DNA of 64,000 nt from Ianthella basta (lineage: Eukaryota > Porifera > Demospongiae > Verongiida > Ianthellidae): NCBI GenBank assembly GCA_964019415.1, contig OZ025869.1, forward strand, positions 6,088,382-6,152,381. Direction: 5' to 3'. A program made the translations under genes and the position numbers. Below are positions 10,817 through 23,013 of the stretch, piece after piece; the stretch's first letter is position 1, and each line of letters opens with the position of its first letter. The notes beneath the pieces were generated by a model. The model saw nothing but the letters and a program-made list of their open reading frames with translations, did not search any database and was not told the origin of the DNA.

Positions 10817-13335
10817 TATCAATCAATCAATCAATCAATCGATCAATTAATAATTGAGTGCATCATGCTACACGGCACTAGGGCAAAAACTGGCCCAAAG
10901 CAGCACTATATACACAAACAAACCACACATTTACATAAAAAATGTTTAGATGATGTGTCCTTCACTTATTATACTGTATACAAATCAGTTAAGGGCCCGA
11001 AGGGTATAGGGAGTTGAGTCCAGCACTAAGTGCCAAAACGCGCCTTTCACATGGTGTGGATATCCGCTGCTGTCTTGTGGTTGTGGCAAGACAAACACAG
11101 GAGTCTTGCGTGGTATCTTCATCAGAATTAGAGGAATGATCATGACATTGTTTTAATAGTGCCTCATGTTGTCCAATCCAGGCTGGGCACCTGATCACCC
11201 AATGGACCACATCCTCCACCTCTCCACTGTCGCACTCTTTGCATACCCTTTCCTCCCTTTTCAATCCATGCCATCTGCCAGTCTCCATTTGAAACGGTGC
11301 AGTACCTCCCCTCAGCTTGATCAAGACCCTCCTCTCGCTTTTCATCTTCACATAAGCACAACTAGATTCCTCTTCATACTCTGCAATCTTCTTCAGAATC
11401 GACAGCTTTGGTTTGTTCTCTAATTCCTGACTCCATTCTTTTCTTACTCTCCTCCACGTCACACTCTTCAAAATCCTCTTCAACTCATTCTCTGACATAT
11501 CTTTAACCTGCATGCTCCATTCCCACATCTTGCCAACCAAAATCATTACAGCATGCAGGCAGTCATCTTCTTTATCCATGTATATACCCTTGTTGAGCCT
11601 TATAGCTTCGACAGACACTCGTTTCAGCAACCTTCCATCATATGCTGCACTAGTCAAAATCTGGAGCCATGAAACCCTACAACTTATTCTTGTCAGCCAT
11701 ACCACTGGGAGGTCCCCTAGCTTCAGCAACAGTGATGTTTGAGGGTGGAGAGTCCCAACTCCACAGAACAAATGGGCTGCTTTCAGTTGAACTTGCTGTA
11801 CTGATTGTACACTCCAACAACAACCCCAAACCTCAGCTCCATACAACATGGTGGAGTCCACAAGCGAAGTCATCAATTTCCTAAATGTCCCAATACCAAT
11901 GTCTCCCAACTCTGCTGTATATCTCTGAAACCATACCCCTAATGCCTTCTTCCCTGCCATTGCTTTATCCTCAATCATCTCCTTCATTTCTAAGAACTCA
12001 TCCACGATACATCCCAGGTACTTGTAGCTGCTCACCACAGGAAATTCTTCACCATTAATAACAAACTTCAAATATGACCTCTCCACAGTCTTCTTCCTCA
12101 CATGCATGATTCCACATTTGGCCACATTAATCTTCACTCCCCACTCAGCACACCACTGTACCATGCAATTCAGACTCCTTATATGACCTTCCTCCTCCAG
12201 TGCCAGCAATGCTGTGTCATACACGAAAAGCAGACCCGGATGATGTCATTTCCACATTGGATACCACAGTCATGTTTCTTCAAGGTGTCTACTAGGGCAT
12301 TGATGTATAATGAGAATAGCAGAGGTGACAGCACACATCCTTGTCTGAGCCCACTGATCACTGGGAACTCATCACCAATGATACTCTCGTCACTCTGTTT
12401 GTTGTCGACTTTCACACGACATGAAGTACTGTCAGACAGAGCTCTCAGAAATTGCAAGAAGCTACCACCAATGCCAAGACCCTCAAGACACCTCCAGAGC
12501 CGTCCCCTATCCACCCTGTCGTATGCTTTTGAGAAATCAATAAAAGCCACCTCATCCCTTCTGCCTTTTTTGCCACTGCCATCTGACACAATAACACTAG
12601 CGCTAGCACCCTCTATGCTTCCTGAAACCTGCCTGTTCCTCAGCAGTTAACCCTTTGTCTTCTGCAACACACGACAACCAGTTGTTCAAAACTGTACACA
12701 TGACCTTGCTCACTGTAGAAGTGAGGGCAATACCTCGGAAATTGGTGGTTTCCCAGATACCCATTGGGGACTTCTTTTGAACTGGTACAACCAAGCCAGC
12801 CAGATTCCCAGAATACTTGGAACAAAGTCATCCATACTTTAAACAAAGGTTCAGCCAACATCATCCCCACTCCAATGCCATCTTGACTGGGGGTAGCATC
12901 TTTCTTTACTTTATTCAGTGTCCAGAGAATCTCTTCTAATGAGAGTGGTAGACACCGCTTTTCACTGAAATTCTTCTTCTGTTCTTTAGGGCCAGTCTCT
13001 CCAGTGGGTGACCCCCTCCCCTCTCCTCCTCCGGCTGTTCCACCCAATAACGTACAGAAGTGATCCCGCCAACAATTCACTGCTTCCTCATTACTGTACA
13101 CATTTCCATCTTCATTCCGCACCTCCAACAGATTACACTTCTTCTTTGTTCGACTGATGTTCAGCCACTTGATGGACTGCCAAAATGTCTTAGGACATCC
13201 TAACTGGGACTCAAGCTTCAGTCTCCTCTGAAATTGGAACTGCCTCTTAGTACTCTTTACTGCTCTCAAGTAGGATTGTCTTGCTTGAAGGTACTGTGAC
13301 CTTCTTAATTCTGTAAATACTGCATCTAGCTTGCT
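10817..13335 (-). mobile_element. Decayed 5'-truncated LINE (non-LTR retrotransposon)
   Basis: Minus-strand frames give reverse transcriptase blocks in order: pre-RT region (13269 down), NFRGIALTSTVSKV and EQAGFRKHRGC (12794-12603), FIDFSKAYDRVDR and GLRQGCVLSPLLF (12589-12179), then YKYLGCIVDEF, LYGAEVWGC and a C-terminal zinc-knuckle-like CKEC-x12-H-x4-C (12224-10989). At least two frameshifts separate the pieces. The catalytic FADD box reads FVYD, so it is inactive even where open. No endonuclease domain is present, so the copy is 5'-truncated near 13335. The 3' end carries a GATT-type tetranucleotide tail (TCAA repeats on the plus strand, 10818-10845), typical of LINE tails. I do not assign a clade. 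Confidence 0.88.
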
Positions 13336-13338
13336 TTG

Positions 13339-13605
13339 CTACCCTTCTTTGTCGCTTGGAACATCATCGTTAGCTAAATTGTTAGAATCATTAGAATCAT
13401 TAGAATCAATCAGATCAGTGCTAGGCACTGTCATTGGTGTGTTCCCAGCAGCCTTCTTTCTCTGCTGATCTTTTCCTGCCGCCATTTTAACCACATGTCT
13501 TCGCACATTATCCATATTACACTTTGTATAATACAAACTATAGCCAGAATATCCAACATTTCGGTAGCCACCAGCTAGCTTAATTGGGGAATGAAAGCAT
13601 TCCAC
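13339..13605 (-). CDS. Unrecognised 88-codon frame upstream of the LINE remnant
   Basis: The frame begins MECFHSPIKL, has a Tyr-rich middle, one Cys and a basic stretch, then a small Asp-Ser-Asn repeat built on an attcta-like tandem repeat (13385-13405), and ends just before the LINE pre-RT region. It could be an upstream LINE piece, a chance frame or a host exon fragment. Nearby GGATATTACG and CATTTCGGTAGC motifs recur at 13530-13570 and 13615-13750, suggesting further repeat DNA. Confidence 0.2.
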   Translation of the reverse strand: MECFHSPIKLAGGYRNVGYSGYSLYYTKCNMDNVRRHVVKMAAGKDQQRKKAAGNTPMTVPSTDLIDSNDSNDSNNLANDDVPSDKEG

Positions 13606-14024
13606 TCTGTCTGAATAATGTAGGATATTACGCTATATTATTTAGACAGTGTAGAGTGCTTGTCATTCAATGATGCAAGTTACTGTCAGCTACCGAAATG
13701 TCTGAATACTGTGAAATTCGAGCTATTGCAAACAAAGTGTAGCTTTGTTGGATATTACGTACTAATAATAACACAATTACTTAGATAATGGTTACATCTT
13801 AATTGCACTTAATTAATGATTGAAACAAACTAAAATCCTAACAATAAATCACACAGGCTAGCTATTAATAACTGGTGCACTAGGGTGCACTTACTTGTTG
13901 GATGTTTGTTGGATATTCCACATAAAATTTGAAGAGCATGCGCAATACTGCAGCTTACACAAAGGGGGAGAGTAGTTAGTTAATAACATGTACAGTAACC
14001 ATTTATACTAATGACCTGCTTAAC
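13606..14024. other. No gene seen
   Basis: AT-rich sequence with short repeated pieces related to 13530-13605 (GCTACCGAAATGTCTGAATA). Nothing codes. Confidence 0.4.
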
Positions 14025-14830
14025 TTGCGCTGGTAGTCTTTTTCTTCGGCCATTGAGCACATTTACTTTCTGGCACATGTGGCTGTGCAAATGGTGCATG
14101 TGCTGACCCGGGGCCACTGTAACTTGCACTAATGGTCTTTTCAATGACCGACTAGCGCAGATACTCTACTGGCACATGTGGTTGTGGCTACTGTAACTTG
14201 CACTGGTGGTGGTCTTTTCCATGGCCAACTGGCACAGATACTCTACTGGCACAGGTGGTGGTGGCTGCAATATTGTAACTTGCACTGTGTGGTGATGGTG
14301 GTGGTGGTGCTTTTTTCTACAGCAACGGCGCATATACTAAAGGCATGCATTGCAACTTGCACTGTACGTGGTGGTATGTGGTGGTGGTCTGTTTTCTGGA
14401 GCAATGGCGCATATACTGAATGCACGCATTCACTGCATTGTAACTTGCACTGTGGTGGTATGCGGTGGTGGTCTGTTTTCTAGAGCACTAGTGCATAATA
14501 CTGAATGCATTCATTGCAACTTGCACTGTGGTGGTATGTAGTGGTGGTCTGTTTTCTAGAGCAATGGAGCATATACTGAACGCGTGCATTCACTGCATTG
14601 TAACTTGCACCATGATGTGATGGTGGTGGTTGCTTTCATCTAGGAATGCATGTGGTGGTCGTAGTATTGTAGCCTGCACTGTGTGGTGGTGGTGGTAGTA
14701 TGTGGTAGCAGCGCCTAATGTGGTGGGCTGTTTTCTTGCAGCTCTAGCACATAATGTACTGGTGTGCTCATTGCAACTTCCACTGTGGTGGTGGTGATGG
14801 CAGTTGCATTGATCTATGTGGTGGATCTTC
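14025..14830 (+). repeat. Partial copy of the modular GGT/12-mer repeat
   Basis: Matches the right-arm and triplet-rich modules seen at 1-3270, with TGTAACTTGCAC joints every 60-120 bp and extra tandem copies of the CTGTTTTCT-GAGCAATGG module. It lacks the palindrome's left arm, the ATATT run and the AT-rich module. Similarity stops abruptly at about 14830. Confidence 0.85.
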
Positions 14831-15792
14831 CAGCGCGCATCATTGACAGACCTCTGGCTTCCAGACCCTTCTACTCCATCTTCTAAGCTCAGATTTGAAC
14901 TTCGCAATGACTTGAAGGTCATCCTTGGCCGAAATACTTCACAAAAATTGTCCATCGACCCATTTAGTTGACCTCTTTTATACTAAGTCTCCCTTACTGT
15001 GTATGCTACCTCAGGATAGTGGCTATGCTCTGAGTTTTGGCAAAGATGATTTTTCAGCATAACTTAATCTAAAATGGACCTGTGTCTAGGACAAAATTTG
15101 AAGCTTCACAACTATTCCAAGCTTGCTAATGCATAGCTCACACCAGATTCAGTACGACTCTTGCACACAAATCCTTATGATGTCTTCTTCAACACATTCC
15201 TACTTAAAATTCTGGGATTGGACAGTAGAAGCTGTTGAAACCGTTCTAGTGGAGGAATCCTCTTGATCCCACTTTGAGCTGAGAGCAATAATCAGAACTT
15301 ATGACCTTGCTGACTGGCGGCACACATGGCAAGTATAGGTCTTAATATCTCGGCACCACCATAGCCATACATACCATTGTGTATACACAATTTGGCACCC
15401 ACGCAACATAGAGATTTCTACATTACTTTGGACATGCAGCAATAGTCTATATAAGTATTATGTTTCTTGCACTTCAGAACAATGTACATAGGCTAATTCT
15501 TTCGGACCTGTAAATGAATGGTACTTTCAGCATGTGAAGCATCTGCTGCAATTAATATACCCCCATATAATTGAATTAATTACTATTGATTCAATCAATC
15601 AATCAATCAAATGTGTGCATGTACTTGCAAACTTAGTATACATGCATATGACCATAGGTCAAAGTACAATCACCTGTACAGCACGCAGCACAGACAAAGG
15701 TAATAAGGCTGGACGTGACTACCAGATGCCTGGGCCTACATACATTTACCTCAAAAATGTGAAGGAATTTTCCCGTGAATCAAGATACATTC
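14831..15792. other. No recognisable gene
   Basis: A minus-strand frame from 14955 covers about 45 non-repeat codons before entering repeat DNA. I do not recognise it. A short TCAA run lies at 15593-15609. Otherwise nothing is seen. Confidence 0.35.
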
Positions 15793-15956
15793 CACCCAGG
15801 TAGAAACGTAAACTAACAATGACCACTTGTACTTGAAAGAAACCTACCTTGAAACATAATATGTACCTCCCACCCAGGCAGAAATGTACACTAACAATGA
15901 CCACTTGTCTTTGAATGAAACCTACGTTGAAACATGATATGTACCTCCCACCCAGG
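15793..15956. repeat. 78-bp minisatellite, about two copies
   Basis: CACCCAGG recurs at 15793, 15871 and 15949, exactly 78 bp apart, with a few substitutions between units. Because 78 is divisible by three, the minus-strand frame stays open across it, but no family is recognised. Confidence 0.9.
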
Positions 15957-16022
15957 TACATAGAAAGGTGAGCTCTACACAGAGGAACTACTAGACATGG
16001 CTACTGATTGCATGAGTTACAA

Positions 16023-16023
16023 T

Positions 16024-16107
<84 letters not shown>

Positions 16108-16116
16108 ACAAATACA

Positions 16117-16179
<63 letters not shown>
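16023..16179. repeat. CA microsatellite
   Basis: Nearly pure CA run with a few T and A interruptions around 16100-16125. Confidence 0.98.
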
Positions 16180-16181
<2 letters not shown>

Positions 16182-16278
16182 TATACACAAAATTATTATG
16201 GGTATATGCGGGAAGTCTAATACAGCATACCATACCATGGGTAGCTTATGCGCTTTTAGGGAAGCACACACTTAAGAG

Positions 16279-16282
<4 letters not shown>

Positions 16283-16348
<66 letters not shown>
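16283..16348. repeat. CA microsatellite
   Basis: Pure CA run immediately after a short sequence (ACCATGGGTAGCTTATGC...AAGAGGCAAAC, 16230-16282) that recurs near 57770-57826. Confidence 0.98.
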
Positions 16349-16349
<1 letters not shown>

Positions 16350-16379
16350 GTATGCGTGAAAGCAAGAGAGCTGTGTACA

Positions 16380-16500
16380 AGAACAAATTTCTCCAAAACA
16401 TTAGATGAGACATTTCTCTATCATATCGTACATGAATCGTCTCAAACCCGTTGCGACAAGGAGAGCACGGGAGCCTGATTCGTTTCTTTTTAGAAATTTT
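16380..16500 (-). repeat. Uninterrupted copy of the repeat that received the 9579-10353 transposon
   Basis: On the minus strand this reads CGAATCAGGCTCCCGTGC, a short GTCGCAAC stretch, then GGTTTGAGACGATTCATG and AACATTTTGGAGAAATTT-like DNA. It matches 9545-9578 directly followed by 10354-10450. It serves as the empty site for that insertion. Confidence 0.8.
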
Positions 16501-16699
16501 AGATCAAAATAGCTGACGGGGTATTGGGGACTGCCGAGGTGAAATTCCAAATTGAGTCACTATAATCATGGATAGTAGACAGCAAAGACCTTATAGAGGT
16601 AAATGGGACAAGGGATAAAGGGTAGAAGGTGAAGGGAAAGAAGGAAGGAAAATGATTGGGGATGAGAACCCTATCAAGAGTGCATTGAAACCTACCAAT

Positions 16700-16869
16700 A
16701 CACACACACACACAAACACACGCACACACACATACATACACACATACACACACATAAACACAGACACACACACACATGCACACACGCACGCACACATACA
16801 AACACAAACACACAAACAGACACACATATGCATGCACACACCCACACACTCACCCACACACACATACAT

Positions 16870-16905
<36 letters not shown>
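16700..16905. repeat. Imperfect CA microsatellite
   Basis: CA-rich run with many TA, CG and AA interruptions. It lies beside GGGACAAGGG-containing sequence (16605-16690) that recurs at 27795-27885. Confidence 0.95.
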
Positions 16906-16906
<1 letters not shown>

Positions 16907-17037
16907 GTGTGTGAGAGAGTTGTGTATAAGGTATGTTTGTGTGCTGCGCAGTTGCCTGCTTGTGAGTCAAGTCAAGTAGTAACTGTTGCATTTTGATCAA
17001 TCTCAAATTCAAGTACACTGGTAACTCTGTCTCATTT

Positions 17038-18025
17038 TAATCAGATTCCTGACAGTGTCAGTGTTAAATGCTCAGGTTTGAAAGTGGGAAATCCTACACC
17101 CTACTGAAACAAAGAGCACTGCTGCCAGGAAGCCAAAGCTAAGCACGTATCTGAGCTGTGTGGACAGGTCTATGCTAGTGCGATTGGAAATAAATCCCAT
17201 GTACAAGGTTGTACATGCCTTGACTTCATGGCTTGCAAGACGGTAGTCCTCACTGCTGCATCATCAAATCACTGGCTTGAAGCACTGAATGGCATTGGGT
17301 CTGTGCAGATATGAAGATAATCATGATACCGGACTGACCGAAGAACAAGTGGAACAGCTGCAACGGTTACGCAATGTTGAAATTTGAAATTTGACACTTA
17401 TCCACCTCATGTGGGAGACCTGATGGGATATGCTTGAAAGTCATTGGCAATACAGTATATTCAGTTAGAGTATGAAATTGTATTTTGAATGGATGCAAGC
17501 TTGAGGATAAAACATTCACTTATATGGACATTATCATACTTATAAAAGTTTCCTGTCAGAGTGAAAATCAATGGATAAAATGAAGGAGCATTCACCAGGG
17601 ATAAAACCTTCTAATATGTAGGGATAACTCATAAACAGGTGGGTAGACACATTCAGATGCAAGGAAATGTTCAAATGCACCTAAACTGCTCCTCTGTACA
17701 TAAGCGAGTAGTGGCAACTTTAGTTGACTGTGCATTTCATGAAGAATGCATTGCCCCAAGTGGATCTTCACCTTTTGGCTGTAATTTTGACAAGTACAAG
17801 GAACAAGTCAAGCAGATTGATACTATTGAGGAAGTTGCCTACATTTGCTCCAATCGTTTTGATCAAAATGCATTAACCGTGATTTTAGATAGGGAGTTCG
17901 ACTTCCCCAGTGACCATTATGTGGTGGACCTTGCAGGCTACAGCGTGACCATGGTAGTATGGAGGAATCCAACAAAGTGTTTCACTCTTTCTCAATGCCG
18001 ACAATGCCCAAGAGTAGTCAACTGA
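17038..18025 (+). pseudogene. DUF1647-like glycosyltransferase-type pseudogene, copy 1
   Basis: Frames show, in order, a Cys-rich segment (EHCCQEAKAK-like), TAASSNHWLEALNG, TEEQVEQLQ, YPPHVGDLMGYA, then a 3' part open from 17639 with DCAFHEECIAPSG, CNFDKY and NRFDQNAL. The order (YPPHV, YAWKP, then xRFDQSAL) is that of uncharacterised animal proteins, including the C. elegans DUF1647 group, thought to have a glycosyltransferase-like fold. The Trp of YAWKP is a TGA here and several frame changes separate the pieces, so the gene is dead. It is a close paralogue of 26570-27537, and similarity continues downstream to about 18195. At 17041 the two copies begin to match directly after an AG that follows a pyrimidine-rich stretch, as expected of an old splice acceptor. 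Confidence 0.65.
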
Positions 18026-18298
18026 TGAAGCAGGTTTTACTTATAAGAGTACTCTTGACAATGGGTATAGTGTCTGTCCCTCTAACTGCATAAATGCATA
18101 CCAGTACCTTTATATAGCTGTGTTCTCTAACATTGTCTTAAGCATTGTAAACAAGAAGATATTTTGTCCAGTGCTGTATCAGAGAATTATGACTGTCTCC
18201 TCGTCCACCTTGAGCTGCAACTAAAGTTGATTATCGCCTGGGGGGGCAATTGCCGCTTTACCTCTCACTATAAACTGTGAGTGTCGCTATTCATACGT

Positions 18299-18506
18299 AT
18301 GTGAGCGGATTTGAGAAAAGGTTCAATTTCGTGCAGTTGATCGATTCTGAGTGAGTGACACCTACCTAGTTAAAGCGGAATGGTTGAGCTATCTGCTGCT
18401 CTTTGTTGCGCTTCTATATCTGTTCCCGTTCACAAGATATGTTTGCCTGAAGTACGAACTACACTCGGTGCGAAATTGCACCTTTTCTCAAATCGCTCAC
18501 ATATAA
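18299..18506. mobile_element. MITE, ~208 bp, with GTGAGCGRTTTGAG termini
   Basis: ATGTGAGCGGATTTGAGAAA at the left pairs with TTTCTCAAATCGCTCACAT at the right. The arms continue through AAAAGGT-CAATTTCG. No coding capacity. The same termini, more diverged, bound 53252-53690. Confidence 0.75.
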
Positions 18507-18656
18507 TTGTTCTGCAAATCTATAAGTGCACGCACTGATAGCAGTGAGTGCACATGCATGTGTGTACATGCTGAGTGTGTTGTGTTTGGCGTTTGGTATT
18601 GACGTGTCATGCAGGTATATGTGCATGTGTCTGTGTGTGTGCGTGTGTGTGCGTGT

Positions 18657-21600
18657 GAAAATCAAGATGGCGGATGCGACAAAGCGGGCGCTCAACTGGC
18701 CTAGCAGAACCTAGGTAATGCTTGTCAGAAGAGGACTGCTACCCGTTTCCAGGCCCGAGAACGCCTAGCGACAACATCGGGATCTGATCCCGACAGAATC
18801 GCGAAGCAGAAGTGACCAAATGGCGAGTCGACGCTGCGATGACACCTCGAAGGTACCCAAAAACCGGAGGGGAGACGCATCCTGTGAAGACCTCGCTACG
18901 AAGAACAGCATCGCCACACCGGTGCGTCAGGCAACCACAGGACCTGACTCGGAGCTAACGGGACTCCGGCAGGCGGATGAGGGATGCGTCTTCCCAACGA
19001 CTGGCGGGCGGAGGAGGGCACCAGTAGCCCCAACGGCCTCCCGTTCTTTTCTGAGGAGTTCTCGGACCCTTACCTGCACTAGGGATACGCGTGCAGGACC
19101 AGGCTTGAGGCCGGCCACCTCATCCACTTTGGTAAGGGCTAGGAAAACGGGATCGCGACAAAAACCGTCGGACGGGACTGAGCAGCAGGTAGCAAGCGCA
19201 GTATCTACCAGCGAGTCTTCGCAGAAGGCAGGTCAGAAGTGCGGAAAGAGGAAACAGGACCAGAAGAAACCGCCACCAAGGATGGAAAGAAAAGAAGTTA
19301 AGAACAGACTATTGAGCGCTCGCGAAGTACAAAGGTTTGGAACTTGGAATGTGCGTACTCTTCGCGGTATAGGAAGGCCCGAACAGCTGGCAATGGAGAT
19401 GAAACGGTACAGACTATCCATCCTAGCAGTAACAGAAACCCACCTCAGTGGCGAGGGAGAAATGCTGCTAGATGAAGAAGGCAGATATACTCTGCTATTC
19501 TCTGGAAGGCAGGATGGTCGAGGTGTTGAGGGAGTAGGGCTAGCACTGTCACCACAAGCACGAGAAGCACTGCGCCACCACCAAAGCATATCAGCTAGAA
19601 TCATGACGGCAGAGTTTCTGACACGAGTTGGCCCACTGATGATTGTAGTAGCATATGCCCCCACCAACCAGGTCAGTGCTGAAGAGAAGGACCAGTTCTA
19701 TGAGGATCTCAACTGCATCTTGGCGAGAGGTAACAGGCAGGTGATGTTAATGGGGGATCTCAATGCATCGGTAAGTGAGGGTCTGCATGGAGTAGTTGGT
19801 CCCTATGGACTTGAGGCTACAACTAGTGACAATGGTGAAAGGCTTGTTTCATTTGCATGTGCCAATGGTCTATGCCTTACCAATACCTTCTTTGCCCACA
19901 AACGTATCCATCAAGCGACATGGTACCCCCCAGATGCCAGGAAACCACCCAGCCTCAAGGATTACATTCTGGTAAAGCAGAGGATGATGTCATCAATCCT
20001 GGATACCAGGGTCTACCGTGGAGGAGATGTTGACAGTGATCACCGTCTTGTGATCATGTCAGTACGGTTGAGACTATGCAAGAAGCCAAAGGAGAAAAGG
20101 GGGAGGCGTTTCGATGCGAAACTTCTGCAAGATGTGTCCATCAAGGCTGATTTTGCGAACATCATAAAAGAGGGTTTTGAGAAGAGGAAAGCAGAGGGAA
20201 CTGTTGAGGACAGGTGGAAGGAGATGAAGCAGACTATCATGGAGTCCAGCAAAGAACATCTACAATGGAAGAGGAAGAAACAGAAGAAGTGGATAAGCGA
20301 TGACACAATGCAAATCATTGAAGCGAAGAGAAAGGCGTACAGACAGTGGCAAGAGTGTAGAAAAGATGCAGAAAGACAGAGAGAGTATCAAACCCTTCGA
20401 AGAGCAGTGAGAACAGCAGTGAAAGAGGACCGAGAGAGGTGGTTGCAGGAAATGATGGAGGAAATGGAAGACTGCCTGAAGCGTAACAGACAAGGAGATT
20501 TCTTCAGGAAGCTAAGAGACCTTAATTCAAACAAAGTTAGGCCTACACCAACCATCCTGGATGAAAGTGGGCAACCGCTCAAGAGCAAGGATGAGAAATT
20601 AGCACGCTGGAAGAGGCACTTTGAAGGAGTGTTAAATGTACAGGGCACTGTAACTGAGGAGGTGATTGCTGGTGTGGAAGACCTCTCAACAACAGATGCA
20701 GCAGAATTAACAAGGGAGGAAGTGGAGTGTGCAGTCAGTAAACTGAAGAATGGCAAAGCAGTAGGAAGTGATGAAACAGCAGGAGAGATGGTAAAGAGTG
20801 GAGGACAGGCAATGATTGACTGGTTGTGGGAGTTGCTGAAAGAGGTCTGGAAGACAAAGCAAGTACCTGAGGAATGGAAGAATGCCATCTTGATTCCAAT
20901 CCACAAAAAGAAGTGCAGGAAAGTGTGTGATAACTATCGAGGAATCGCCTTGTTGAGCATTCCAGGAAAGGTACTCTCTCTCATACTCCATGAGAAGCTA
21001 CAGGCCATCATAGATCCCCAGCTTCTGGAGTCACAATGTGGGTTTCGGAAGGGTCGTGGGACAACAGATCAAATCTGGGTGACGAGGCAGATCATTGAAA
21101 GAGCAGTGGAATATGAAACGGCAGCACATCTTTGCTTCATGGACCTCACCAAAGCCTATGACTCTGTAGACCGTAGTGCCCTTATTGCCACCCTAAAGAA
21201 CTACAAAGTTCCCGGTCACCTAATTGACATCATCGAAGAAATGTACACTGGCACATGGTGCCAGGTGAAGACTGCTGAAGGTTCCTCTGAGGAGTTTAAG
21301 GTTGAAAGTGGAGTCAGACAGGGATGTGTTCTGTCTCCACTCCTCTTCAATTGTTTCATGGATAAGATCCTCAGAGAGACATTGGAGACAACACCAGGAG
21401 GATGGAGCATTGAGTACACAACCACCAAGGGACTGTTCCTCTCCTACAGAGAGAAGACTCCAGCAACCACTGACATCCAGAATATCCAGTATGCGGATGA
21501 CTTAACCCTGGTGGCTGAAACCAGAGAAGAGCTGCAGTTTATGGTGGACACTCTCGACAGGACCTGTATGAAGCGGGGGATGGACATCAATGGAGCGAAG

Positions 21601-22341
21601 ACAAAGATTATGAGTATCGGAGCAGATACTGATGACCAACCAACAATCACACTGAGGGGCAATGCACTGGAGGCTGTGGAAGAATTCTCCTATCTGGGGA
21701 GTAAAGTGGGGCAGACTGCTAGAGTAGATGGAGAGGTGAGCACATGATTGAAGAAGGCAGCCACAGTGTACCAGATGTGGAGGAGGAAGGTGTTTAGAAG
21801 TCGAAGTGTGAGTAAGAAGACCAAGGCTCATGTGTTCAGAGTGATGGTAATGTCTGTACTTCTGTATGGATCGGAGACATGGGCAGTCACTCAGCAGGAC
21901 CTTAAAAGATTGCATGCCTTCCAGATGAAGTGCCTGCGAGACATTATTGGAGTGACCTTGTGGAACAAGAGAAGAAATGAGGATATTTTGGCAGAAGTAG
22001 GCGAAATACCAGTGGAAGATCAGGTGAAACTGAAACGACTGCAATGGTTTGGTCACCTCCAAAGGATGCCAGCCCACCGGCCACAGCGACAGGTGCTGAA
22101 ATGCCGGCCACGAGGCAAGAAGAGGAAGCCTGGAGGAACCTCACTCCGCTGGATAGACGTTGTCAATAGGGACCTGTCCACGATCACCAACTGGGAAGAC
22201 CTAGTGAAGGACAGAGCCCAGTGGCGGTCTGCTATCCACCAGCTATATCTGCCAGCTAGCTCAACCAACCCTGTCTGATGTTTGTCGTGATGTCGCCCAA
22301 CGTCCAATTGTGGACAAGGTGTACAAAGGAGGAGGAAGAGG
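18657..22341 (+). mobile_element. Near-complete RTE/BovB-like LINE
   Basis: One long ORF carries endonuclease then reverse transcriptase, preceded by a short GC-rich leader and followed by a very short 3' tail, which fits the compact RTE layout. Both sides are TG microsatellite with the same GTGTGTGCGTGTGTG texture (18620-18655 and 22342-22411). The element therefore either landed inside a TG array or made its own microsatellite tail. The 5' limit (AAAATCAAGATGGCGG) is inferred from where the TG run stops. Only one in-frame stop is seen in about 3.4 kb of coding DNA, so it is young. Confidence 0.82.
18820..22278 (+). CDS. LINE ORF: endonuclease and reverse transcriptase, one in-frame TGA
   Basis: The frame opens at ATG 18820 and runs 975 codons to TGA (21745-21747), then continues in the same frame for 177 codons to 22278. 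Residues 1-165 are Ser/Thr/Arg-rich and unrecognised. The APE-like endonuclease follows: WNVRT (176-180), TETH (205-208), YAPTN (279-283), GDLNAS (312-317), KDYILV, SDHRLVI (406-412). The reverse transcriptase carries NYRGIALLS, FMDLTKAYDSVDR (from 773), VRQGCVLSP (from 832) and YADD (891-894), so its catalytic residues are intact. After the stop come LLYGSETW, LKRLQWFGHLQRMP and DRAQWR, the usual LINE C-terminus. Similarity to craniofacial development protein 2-type sequences points to the RTE clade. The encoded enzyme nicks DNA and copies its RNA into it. The stop removes the C-terminal segment but leaves both catalytic domains. Readthrough cannot be judged from sequence alone. Confidence 0.9.
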
Positions 22342-22357
22342 TGTGTGCGTGTGTGTG

Positions 22358-22411
<54 letters not shown>
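22342..22411. repeat. TG microsatellite at the LINE 3' end
   Basis: GTGTGTGCG-type run directly after GAGGAGGAAGAG. See the LINE entry for its possible origin as a tail or split target. Confidence 0.95.
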
Positions 22412-22412
<1 letters not shown>

Positions 22413-22439
22413 GTCTTCATTCTACATACATGTCAATAG

Positions 22440-23013
22440 ACACTAAGCACACCGTGCCATAGTCTTAGCTGTTCTGCTGTATGGAGCTGAGGCGTTGACA
22501 ACCAAAGTAGAACATGTAAAGTGTCTGCACAGCTTTCACAATTGTTGTGTTTGCACCATTCCGGATGTATCTAGACTCAAGCAGTGGCAAGACCACATAC
22601 AGTATCAGCTGAGCAACTAGCATCTACTTTTGGAATGGAAGTGTCAATGACTAAAGTTCTCATGACACATCGTTTACACTGGCTTGGACAAGTAGGACAT
22701 TATGGAGTCAGGGAGTCCACCAAAACAGTTGCTGTTTGGAGAACTACTGAAGATGAGATCAGGTCATGGCACAAAGAAGAGGTGGAGAGGTGCTGTAACA
22801 GCAAGCCTGCAGATGATAGGAATATCAGAAGGGTGGTATGTGATTGTACAGGATAGACAGTCATGGTTCCAAGCTTACACCAATGGAATCAAGTCATGTG
22901 TCAGCCAATGCTGTCACAAAAACAAGTGCCCAGCAAATCAAGCAGAAGCTAGTGATCATTCCTGTTCATGCGGCAGACGCTTTTGCCGCAAGGGTGATCT
23001 CACATGACTCAGT
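22440..23013 (+). pseudogene. C-terminal fragment of a second LINE
   Basis: Frames read LLYGAEALT, then LPKQLLFGEL-like PPKQLLFGELL, KKRWRGAV, DRQSW and finally a CSCGRRFCRKGDL segment resembling the Cys-rich end of jockey/CR1-type LINE proteins. The 5' half contains stops; only the last ~100 codons (22702-23007) are open. It begins 30 bp after the TG run that ends the RTE-like LINE, but its C-terminus is clearly of a different LINE type, so it is an older separate insertion. Confidence 0.7.

Noticed and set aside
21745-21747. TGA in the LINE as a selenocysteine or readthrough codon
   Set aside because: No recognisable recoding element follows, and a single mutation in a mobile element is the simpler explanation.
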